DNA of 64,000 bases from Pantoea cypripedii (lineage in GTDB: Bacteria; Pseudomonadota; Gammaproteobacteria; Enterobacterales; Enterobacteriaceae). The stretch is from the NCBI RefSeq assembly GCF_002095535.1, contig NZ_MLJI01000001.1, forward strand, positions 753,604-817,603, written 5' to 3'. Both the position numbers and the translations under genes were made by a program. Below the pieces are notes generated by a model that saw nothing but the letters and a program-made list of their open reading frames with translations, was not told the origin of the DNA and ran no database searches. Shown one piece after another: positions 56,754-64,000 of the stretch (positions are counted from its first letter, which is position 1; each line of letters begins with the position of its first letter).

Positions 56754-57953
56754 TTAGCGTATTGCATCTCCCAGCCCAAACACTGGCAAATACATGGCAA
56801 TCACCAAAGTGCCAACGATGCCACCAATCACCACCATCATCATCGGTTCCAGCGCAGACGCCAGGGATTCTGCACGCGTTAATGTATGTCCCTCGTGCCA
56901 TTCAGCCAGCCGCGACAGCATCACATCCAGAGCACCAGCCTGTTCACCCACTTTTATCAGCTGGGCGCACAAAGGCGTAAATAACGAATGTTGTTGCAGA
57001 GCCTGATGCAGTGGCGCGCCCCCGGCAATATGTTGCTGTAAATCGGTGATGGCTTCCCGCCAGAGCCGTGACGTCAACGTAGCTTCAACCGCCTGTAAAC
57101 TTTGCAGCAGGGTTAAACCTGCCTGCTGCGTCAATTGCAAAATGGCATAGATTTGACTGAGCTGGCTGCCGCGCCACAGCGGCGCAAGCAACGGCAATCG
57201 CAGCAACCAGCGATGTATGCGACGCTGCCAGTCCGCCGACCGTCGATAAATTTGCCGGGCAATCATCGAGAACAATACACAGGTGGCCAGTAAAGGAAGC
57301 GCTGCCTGTTGCAGCAGAGCGGACAGGGCCATCACACCGGAGGTGAGCGTGGGCAGTGGTGCATCGAAGCTGGCGTAAACGGCGACAAACTCCGGCAACA
57401 CAAACAGCAGCATTCCGGCACTCACGGCGATCGCTACCAGTAAAATGAACAGCGGATAACGCAGCGCTTTCACCACTTTTTGCCGCAAATGTTGTTGTCC
57501 GGTTTGCTGTTGCGCCAGCTGGCGGCAACATTCATCCAGTTGCCCGGTAAGTTCACCCACCTGCATTAATGCGGGAAACAACGGTGGAAATATTTGCGGC
57601 CAGTCGCGCAGTGCCTGAGAAAAGGGGATCCCGGTAATCACCCTTTGTTGCAACCCTTTAAGCAATATCCGCCAGCCGGTATCAGGATGACCTTCAGCAA
57701 GCAGTGTCAGGCTTTCCGCAAGTGGCAGACCGGCCCTGAGCAGGGTTGCTAGCTGGCGTATCAAATCGATTTTTTGCTGCCACTTCCAGTCGCGAGCCCG
57801 CCAGCATTTGCCCCGTTGCCAGCTCACGGCCAGCATGCCGCGATCGGACAGGTGCTGTAGCAGTGCTTCCTGATGGTTCATTAACGACTCGCCACTTTGC
57901 AGCGCTCCCATGCTGTCCAGCGCCTGCCAGCGAAAATGGTAGAGATTAGTCAT
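56754..57953 (-). CDS. hofC: Type IV pilus-like inner-membrane assembly protein HofC
   Basis: HofC belongs to the PilC/GspF family of inner-membrane platform proteins. The 399 residues (400 in E. coli) contain two T2SSF domains (about 60-180 and 265-385) and three membrane segments near residues 165-190, 210-235 and 370-395. It is the last gene of ppdD-hofB-hofC and overlaps hofB by 8 bases. No other pilus genes are in the window. Confidence 0.92.
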   Translation of the reverse strand: MTNLYHFRWQALDSMGALQSGESLMNHQEALLQHLSDRGMLAVSWQRGKCWRARDWKWQQKIDLIRQLATLLRAGLPLAESLTLLAEGHPDTGWRILLKGLQQRVITGIPFSQALRDWPQIFPPLFPALMQVGELTGQLDECCRQLAQQQTGQQHLRQKVVKALRYPLFILLVAIAVSAGMLLFVLPEFVAVYASFDAPLPTLTSGVMALSALLQQAALPLLATCVLFSMIARQIYRRSADWQRRIHRWLLRLPLLAPLWRGSQLSQIYAILQLTQQAGLTLLQSLQAVEATLTSRLWREAITDLQQHIAGGAPLHQALQQHSLFTPLCAQLIKVGEQAGALDVMLSRLAEWHEGHTLTRAESLASALEPMMMVVIGGIVGTLVIAMYLPVFGLGDAIR

Positions 57954-59337
57954 TGCCTAACCCAATGACGCGCTGCATCTCTTCCAGTGAGGTTTCTCCC
58001 CGGCTCACCGCCTCCAGCCCGGCGCTGACTAATGTTTTCATTCCCTGCTGGTTCGCCAGCGACAGCAGATGCTCCAGCGGCATATCGGCGGAAATCGCGT
58101 TTTGTAATTTAGCGGTCATCGGCAGCAGTTCGAAAAGTGCCAGCCGTCCGTAATAGCCAGAAAAACAGTGATCGCAGCCGGGGGCTCGCCAGGTTTGCAG
58201 GGTGCCTGGCCATAACCCGACAGGTAAATGTGCGATCGCCTGCCCAGGCTGTCGGCAATGTGTGCATAGTCTTCTCACCAGACGCTGTGCCACGATCAGC
58301 TGCAACGCCGGGCCGAGCAGATAGCCGGGAATCCCCATTTGCCGTAACCGTGTCAGTGTTTCTGCTGTGGAGTTGGTATGCAGGGTGGAAAGCACCAGAT
58401 GACCGGTTTGCGCAGCTTTGACGGCAATCCCGGCCGTTTCTGCATCGCGAATTTCGCCCACCATGATGACATCCGGATCCTGACGCAGCAGTGCACGCAG
58501 CACCAGATTAAAATCCAGCCCGCTGCGAGGCTGAATTTGTGTCTGGTTGATACCTTCCAGCGGGATCTCCAGCGGATCTTCCACGCTGCATACGTTTTTT
58601 TCCGGCACATTGAGTGCGCTCAATCCACTGTAGAGGGTGAAAGTTTTGCCGCTTCCGGTCGGGCCGGTAACCAGAATTAATCCTTGTGGTTTTGCCAGGG
58701 CGTTGCTGAACTGGCGCAACTGCGCCACCGGCATGCCGAGTTTATCCAGGGCAATGGCGCTATTTTCACTCTGCATCAGACGTACTACCGCTTTCTCTCC
58801 GTGGCTGACGGGCAGAGTTGAAAGGCGAAAGGCCGCGGTTTTACCTTCGATTTCGAGGGTAAACTGCCCATCCTGGGGTAGCCGACGTTCTGCAATATCC
58901 AGACCACCCAGAATTTTCAGGCGGGCAAGCACCGCGGCAGGTTGCGCATCGGGCAACTGCGTCAGGTTATGCAGAACGCCATCGATGCGGAGTCGGATAC
59001 GTAGCGTATGGCGTTGTGGCTCGAAATGGACATCGGATGCCCGTCGCAGTATGGCTTGTTGCAGGATGTGCTCGACGGCGTTGATTGCCGATTCAGCTGA
59101 AACCTGCTCGCGGGGCTGCTTCTCAGTGCTTCCCGGCTCGTGCAACAGCTGCTCAATCCGCGCGGCAGGCCAGCACTCCACTTCAACTTTGCACTGGCTG
59201 GCAAACTGCAGCGCTTCCAGCAGGGCAGGTTCGGGTGTGCCCGCGACGGCCACACGCAACAGCGTGGTGTCATGATGCAGAATGATTGCGTGGTGGCGCT
59301 TGCACAGCGCCTTGAGCATAGCATCACACTTCTCCAT
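57946..59337 (-). CDS. hofB: Type II/IV secretion-family ATPase HofB
   Basis: HofB is a PilB/GspE-type ATPase expected to power pilin-like assembly. The 463-residue protein has Walker A GPTGSGKTFTL near residue 227, the Asp box SVEDPLEIPLEGINQTQI near 255, Walker B QDPDVIMVGEIRD near 289, and a zinc site formed by CTHC and CDHC near 373 and 400. The start is uncertain: ATG 59337 overlaps ppdD by 14 bases and best fits the family N-terminus, while ATG 59319 is possible. Confidence 0.9.
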   Translation of the reverse strand: MEKCDAMLKALCKRHHAIILHHDTTLLRVAVAGTPEPALLEALQFASQCKVEVECWPAARIEQLLHEPGSTEKQPREQVSAESAINAVEHILQQAILRRASDVHFEPQRHTLRIRLRIDGVLHNLTQLPDAQPAAVLARLKILGGLDIAERRLPQDGQFTLEIEGKTAAFRLSTLPVSHGEKAVVRLMQSENSAIALDKLGMPVAQLRQFSNALAKPQGLILVTGPTGSGKTFTLYSGLSALNVPEKNVCSVEDPLEIPLEGINQTQIQPRSGLDFNLVLRALLRQDPDVIMVGEIRDAETAGIAVKAAQTGHLVLSTLHTNSTAETLTRLRQMGIPGYLLGPALQLIVAQRLVRRLCTHCRQPGQAIAHLPVGLWPGTLQTWRAPGCDHCFSGYYGRLALFELLPMTAKLQNAISADMPLEHLLSLANQQGMKTLVSAGLEAVSRGETSLEEMQRVIGLGND

Positions 59338-59779
59338 TGCGGCCACCTTTGTCGGCAAAACGGAACTGTTCGAGGCAGTTTTCGCGCAGGCTGTTGTTAT
59401 CGCTGGTGCAGCTGCGTTGCCAGTCAAGCGTGCCATCGGTGCTATTCCAGACGGGTTGCATTTCCACTGTTAAACCCGCAAGGCTTTCCTGGCCAGTCAG
59501 GCTGATGACGCCATTAGTCACGGCAAGTGTCGCAACATAGCGCGAACCTTTGGCCGCAGGAATACCGCGATCGCCCGCCTGGCACTGGGCTGGCCCGCCG
59601 CGTTCAATCGCGCAGAGCTCGACCGCCGTTTTGTAGGGCACCATGGTCTGCAACATATCCGTCAGTGCGGCGCGCTGCAGGTAGTTTTGATAAGCCGGTA
59701 CGCCGATTGCGCTGAGGATGGCGACGATGCCAATCACAATCATTAATTCGATAAGGGTAAAACCGCGTTGTCGTTCCAT
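59324..59779 (-). CDS. ppdD: Major prepilin PpdD (type IV pilin)
   Basis: PpdD is the type IV prepilin subunit of enterobacteria. The 151-residue protein has a short leader and prepilin peptidase site QRG-FTLIELMIVIGIVAIL, with Glu5 of the mature protein, then a hydrophobic helix. Cysteines at ELCAIE, AQCQAG, RSCTSD and ENCLEQF suggest two disulfides. The start MERQRG is preceded by AGGAGCC and fits the family; longer in-frame starts are rejected. Confidence 0.94.
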   Translation of the reverse strand: MERQRGFTLIELMIVIGIVAILSAIGVPAYQNYLQRAALTDMLQTMVPYKTAVELCAIERGGPAQCQAGDRGIPAAKGSRYVATLAVTNGVISLTGQESLAGLTVEMQPVWNSTDGTLDWQRSCTSDNNSLRENCLEQFRFADKGGRNGEV

Positions 59780-59847
59780 AAACTGGCTCCTTGTTGTCGA
59801 GCCGCTACGGTAGAAAAGGGTTGAGCTAAGCGGAAGAGGGCAGAATG

Positions 59848-59866
59848 GCACGGCTGGAAGCCGTGC
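59848..59866. terminator. Hairpin between nadC and ppdD
   Basis: GCACGGCT (59848-59855) pairs with AGCCGTGC (59859-59866) around GGA. It lies between nadC and ppdD, both leftward, and could end nadC transcription, although no U tract follows. The rest of the 162-base gap shows no gene. Confidence 0.4.
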
Positions 59867-59941
59867 GCAGAATAGATTCAGGTTTGCAACGGAACGAACA
59901 GCAAACTGGAAGCGGTCACACAAATCGGCCGCGAATCACGA

Positions 59942-60889
<948 letters not shown>

Positions 60890-61020
60890 TTACCGGCATT
60901 GCCAGTTCAGGGCGGTAAAATGTTTAGTATCCTTAACTCTGGCAGGCTTTCGCATTAACGCGCAAGCAGCCGTGGAGAATCATGTTATTCTCAGCCAGAC
61001 TTAAATGCAGGAAAAATGGC

Positions 61021-61572
61021 ATGAAACTGGAAGATGGCTGGATTAACAGCGCGCGTAAAGTGCCGTCACCGCACTTTAACCAGCGACCGGAAAATGAAAC
61101 GCCTTCCGTACTGATTATTCACAATATCAGCTTGCCGCCCGGTGAATTTGGCGGCCCGTGGATTGATCGGCTGTTTACGGGCACCTTGCCCGCCGATGCG
61201 CATCCTTATTTTGCTGATATTGCCCATTTGCGTGTCGCCGCACATTGCCTGATTCGCCGTGATGGCGAGCTGGTGCAATATGTTTCATTTGATGAGCGCG
61301 CCTGGCATGCGGGGATTTCTCAGTTTGAGGGCCGGGAAAACTGTAACGATTTCTCGATGGGTATTGAGCTGGAAGGCACCGATACTCAGCCTTATACCGA
61401 CGCGCAATATGCCACGTTGCAGGCGGTAACGGCGTTATTAATGCAACACTATCCACTGACCGCGGAACGCATTACCGGCCACAGCAATATTGCGCCGGAA
61501 CGTAAAACCGATCCGGGTCCGGCATTTGACTGGGAACGCTATAAACACGCCTTAAAGCGGGAGAATCCCTGA
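61021..61572 (+). CDS. ampD: 1,6-anhydro-N-acetylmuramyl-L-alanine amidase AmpD
   Basis: AmpD is the cytoplasmic zinc amidase that removes peptides from anhydromuropeptides during cell-wall recycling; its loss derepresses AmpC through AmpR in species that have them. The 183 residues equal E. coli AmpD. Zinc ligands are His in [15 protein letters not shown] near residue 34, His in [15 protein letters not shown] near 154 and the following Asp. The catalytic Glu lies in GIELEGTD near 116. The start at 61021 has AGGAA upstream. Confidence 0.96.
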   Translation: MKLEDGWINSARKVPSPHFNQRPENETPSVLIIHNISLPPGEFGGPWIDRLFTGTLPADAHPYFADIAHLRVAAHCLIRRDGELVQYVSFDERAWHAGISQFEGRENCNDFSMGIELEGTDTQPYTDAQYATLQAVTALLMQHYPLTAERITGHSNIAPERKTDPGPAFDWERYKHALKRENP

Positions 61573-61588
61573 AACAGCAGGAGCAGTT

Positions 61589-62443
61589 ATGACGTTGTTT
61601 AGCTTGTTATTAGTTTTAGGTTGGGAACGGTTGTTTAAACTGGGGGAACACTGGCAGCTCGATCATCGGCTGGAGCCGTTGTTTCGTGGTCGCCAGCGTT
61701 TTTCTTTATTCCGCACCTTGATGATGACGGTTGTGGCGATGCTGATTGTCTGGCTGCTGGTCTGGAGCCTGAAAGGCCTGCTGTTTGGTGTGGCACAGCT
61801 ATTATTCTGGATTGTGGTGGGTTTGCTGTGTATCGGTGCGGGTTCGGTACGTTTGCATTATCACGCCTATCTGAAAGCGGCGAGCCATGATGATAAGGCG
61901 GCTCATCAGGCGATGGCGGCAGAGCTGACGTTAATTCATGGTGTGCCCGTAGAATGCACTGAACGCGACTTTCTGCGCGAGCTACAGAACGCCCTTATCT
62001 GGATAAATTTCCGCTTCTATCTGGCCCCGTTGTTCTGGTTTGTGGTGGGAGGCCCCTGGGGGCCGGTGTTGCTGGTGGGATATGCGTTTCTGCGCGCCTG
62101 GCAAAGCTGGCTGGCAAAACACCATTCAACGCTGGAGCGTGCGCAGTCTGGCGTTGATCGCGTGCTGCATCTGCTGGATTGGATCCCGGTGCGTCTTGCC
62201 GGTGTCGCCTATGCTTTGCTCGGACACGGTGAGCGCGCATTGCCAGCCTGGTTCGCTTCATTAACCGACTGGCATCGCTCGCAATATCAGGTGCTGACCA
62301 GCCTGGCGCAATTCTCCCTCGCGCGTGATCCACATGTTGATAAAGTGGAAACGCCGCGCGTGGCGGTTGCGCTGGCGAAACGTATTTCCCTGGTGCTGGT
62401 GGTGGTGGTGGCGTTACTGACCATCTACGGCACGCTGGTGTGA
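61589..62443 (+). CDS. ampE: Inner-membrane protein AmpE
   Basis: AmpE is an inner-membrane protein of the CobD/AmpE family found with AmpD; a signalling role in beta-lactamase induction has been proposed but is not settled. The 284 residues equal E. coli AmpE. Membrane segments lie near residues 40-65, 68-85, 145-170 and 262-282. The start [21 protein letters not shown] fits the family. It follows ampD by 16 bases and its 3' end overlaps the convergent GH43 gene by 19 bases. Confidence 0.95.
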   Translation: MTLFSLLLVLGWERLFKLGEHWQLDHRLEPLFRGRQRFSLFRTLMMTVVAMLIVWLLVWSLKGLLFGVAQLLFWIVVGLLCIGAGSVRLHYHAYLKAASHDDKAAHQAMAAELTLIHGVPVECTERDFLRELQNALIWINFRFYLAPLFWFVVGGPWGPVLLVGYAFLRAWQSWLAKHHSTLERAQSGVDRVLHLLDWIPVRLAGVAYALLGHGERALPAWFASLTDWHRSQYQVLTSLAQFSLARDPHVDKVETPRVAVALAKRISLVLVVVVALLTIYGTLV

Positions 62444-63384
62444 TCGGCTGGCGGCACGCCAAAATCAGGTGTGCCGTCCTCGCGCCAGTCAAAGTACTTC
62501 AGTCGCGTATGGCGGTTAGGATCCCACAGGGGATCACCCTCAATTTCCGTGTAATTGCGTGCATGATAGACCAGCACATCCCGCCCCTGTTCATCGACGG
62601 TAAAACTGTTGTGACCCGGCCCATATTGATGATTATCCCAGCTGCTACTGAACACCGGACGCGCTGATTTTCGCCACGCACCAGGCTGGAGTGGATCGGC
62701 ATTGGCATCAATGCTCAGGATCCCCAGACAATAATTCTCATCGGTGGCGCTGGCTGAGTAGGTGACAAACAGCGTCTTACCGTGGCGAATCACCGCCGGT
62801 CCTTCATTGACGCTAAATCCGGCACACTCCCATTCATATTCCGGGCGAGTCAGCATTTGTGGTGTGCCTTTCAGCGTCCAGGGGTTGAGTAATTCAGCAA
62901 GATACAGGTTCGAATTGCCAGGAATCGCCGGGTCTTTCTGCGCCCACAGATACCAGTTTTTCCCCTGATGGACGAAATGCGTGGCATCGAGAGAGAAACT
63001 ATCCAGCGGCGTGTGGACGCGCCGGACGGGCTGCCAGTGGCCGGTCAATGGGTCGGCATCACTGCACACCAGCGCATACATCCGGTGCTGGAATAACCCA
63101 TCTTTAATTTCACGATTGGGCGCAGCCGCGAAATAGATCACCCACTGCCCATTGATATGATGCAGCTCCGGCGCCCAGATCAGCGCGCTAAACGGACCCG
63201 TATCGGGTTTGTGCCACACCACCACCGGCTCTGCCTCAGGCAGTGCCGCCAGCGTAGCGGCATAACGTATTTCCAGCCGGTCATATTCGGGTACCGAAGC
63301 GACAAAGTAATAACCCTTGTCGTGGTGGAGAATAAAAGGATCGGCGCGCTGAGTGATAAACGGATTAGGCCATGGATTGCTCAT
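62425..63384 (-). CDS. Glycoside hydrolase family 43 protein (probable alpha-L-arabinofuranosidase or beta-xylosidase)
   Basis: The 319-residue protein is a five-bladed beta-propeller GH43 enzyme. The three catalytic acids are visible: general base Asp15 in RADPFIL, pKa-modulating Asp133 in SLDATHF and general acid Glu194 in NEGPAVI. No signal peptide is present, so it should act in the cytoplasm on short imported oligosaccharides. It lies 4 bases overlapping the transporter gene upstream, so the pair is an operon. Exact substrate, arabinosides or xylosides, cannot be told by eye. E. coli K-12 has no such gene at this position. Confidence 0.88.
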   Translation of the reverse strand: MSNPWPNPFITQRADPFILHHDKGYYFVASVPEYDRLEIRYAATLAALPEAEPVVVWHKPDTGPFSALIWAPELHHINGQWVIYFAAAPNREIKDGLFQHRMYALVCSDADPLTGHWQPVRRVHTPLDSFSLDATHFVHQGKNWYLWAQKDPAIPGNSNLYLAELLNPWTLKGTPQMLTRPEYEWECAGFSVNEGPAVIRHGKTLFVTYSASATDENYCLGILSIDANADPLQPGAWRKSARPVFSSSWDNHQYGPGHNSFTVDEQGRDVLVYHARNYTEIEGDPLWDPNRHTRLKYFDWREDGTPDFGVPPADHTSVP

Positions 63385-64000
63385 TTAATTTCTCCGGGTT
63401 CGATAGCGGCGGTAGCGGCCGGGCGTGAGGCATGCAGATCACGGAAATTAGCGCGGCGCAGAGCGAGATCGTCCTGAATGGTACGCATCAGTTTGCGATC
63501 GACTTTCAGCAGACGGACGACCCCGGCGGTAATCAGGTAGCCAACGCCAGGTATCACGGTAAACAGCAGCATGATGCCATTCAGTGCGCTGGGGGCTTGT
63601 TGTTTGGCCCCGGCATCATAGCCATAAATGGAGAGTAAAAAGCCTACCATCGCGCCAGCCACCGCCAGCCCGACTTTGAGGAAAAACAGATTGCCGGAAA
63701 AGCTCATGCCAGTGATGCGCTTACCGGTTTTCCATTCGCCGTAATCATCGACATCCGCCATCAGCGACCAGTGCAGCGGGGAGGGGATTTGATGCAGGAT
63801 ATTCAGCAGGAAATAAGCAATAACCACTGCCAGGGTGGCATGCGGATCGATCCAGTAAAAACCGCTGGAGAACAGCGCCAGCGCGATGTTGGTCCAGAAG
63901 AATACTTTTAATTTGCACCAGCGATCGGTGAGGAGTTTTGCCAGCGTACTGCCCAGCATCATGCCGATCACACCGAGGCTGATAAACAGGGTGGCAAAAT
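63381..64000 (-). CDS. GPH-family sugar:cation symporter, C-terminal part (partial)
   Basis: The 3' 206 codons or so are inside the window; the N-terminus lies beyond 64000. The sequence has about five membrane segments and the GPH-type motif SLMADVDDYGEWKTGKR, typical of glycoside-pentoside-hexuronide symporters such as XynT, YicJ and YagG. The C-terminus is cytoplasmic and charged. Its stop overlaps the GH43 start by 4 bases. With the cytoplasmic GH43 enzyme it suggests uptake and then hydrolysis of a pentose-containing oligosaccharide. Confidence 0.87.
   Translation of the reverse strand, partial: FATLFISLGVIGMMLGSTLAKLLTDRWCKLKVFFWTNIALALFSSGFYWIDPHATLAVVIAYFLLNILHQIPSPLHWSLMADVDDYGEWKTGKRITGMSFSGNLFFLKVGLAVAGAMVGFLLSIYGYDAGAKQQAPSALNGIMLLFTVIPGVGYLITAGVVRLLKVDRKLMRTIQDDLALRRANFRDLHASRPAATAAIEPGEIK

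Noticed and set aside
59808..59822. CCGCTAC followed by GGTAG near ppdD as a further REP copy
   Set aside because: The GCGCGAT palindrome that defines the family is absent, so the 7-base match is likely chance.

Overview
The window is a stretch of core chromosome from an enterobacterium. Gene order matches the E. coli K-12 region from folA through ampE almost gene for gene, and protein lengths and motifs are close to E. coli throughout. Several differences point away from Escherichia/Salmonella: no araBADC between polB and yabI, no leuO between leuL and ilvI, a short sgrS without sgrT, no aroP after ampE, and a GTAG-headed palindromic repeat family. An Erwiniaceae member such as Pantoea is my best guess, but that rests on memory of gene content, not on a search.

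Layout. 1-52 is the 3' tail of a probable outer-membrane barrel gene with a strong terminator. 341-12.4 kb carries folA, then a leftward block apaH-apaG-rsmA-pdxA-surA-lptD (nucleotide, ribosome, vitamin B6 and outer-membrane biogenesis), divergent djlA, and leftward rluA and rapA. 12.5-22.4 kb holds polB, yabI, the thiamin transporter thiBPQ under a TPP riboswitch, and the glucose-phosphate stress module sgrR-sgrS-setA. 22.4-27.3 kb is the leucine operon leuABCD with its leader peptide and attenuator. 28.0-31.4 kb holds ilvIH (acetolactate synthase III) and cra.

31.8-53.3 kb is a complete dcw (division and cell wall) cluster, all rightward: mraZ-rsmH-ftsL-ftsI-murE-murF-mraY-murD-ftsW-murG-murC-ddlB-ftsQ-ftsA-ftsZ, then lpxC, secM and secA. 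Most junctions overlap or are a few bases apart. It covers cytoplasmic peptidoglycan precursor synthesis, lipid I/II formation, the divisome core, lipid A commitment and the Sec motor with its translational arrest regulator. 53.4-62.4 kb holds mutT, yacG-zapD-coaE, guaC, the type IV pilin-like ppdD-hofB-hofC, nadC and ampD-ampE. The right end (62.4-64.0 kb) is the one accessory piece: a GH43 glycosidase and the C-terminal part of a GPH-type sugar symporter, probably for arabinosides or xylosides.

No phage, insertion sequence, CRISPR array, rRNA or tRNA gene was seen. Nothing looks like an undescribed multi-gene system. The points most worth a second look are the REPIN-like repeats, the compact SgrS, the divergent SecM arrest motif, and the leuO and ara absences.
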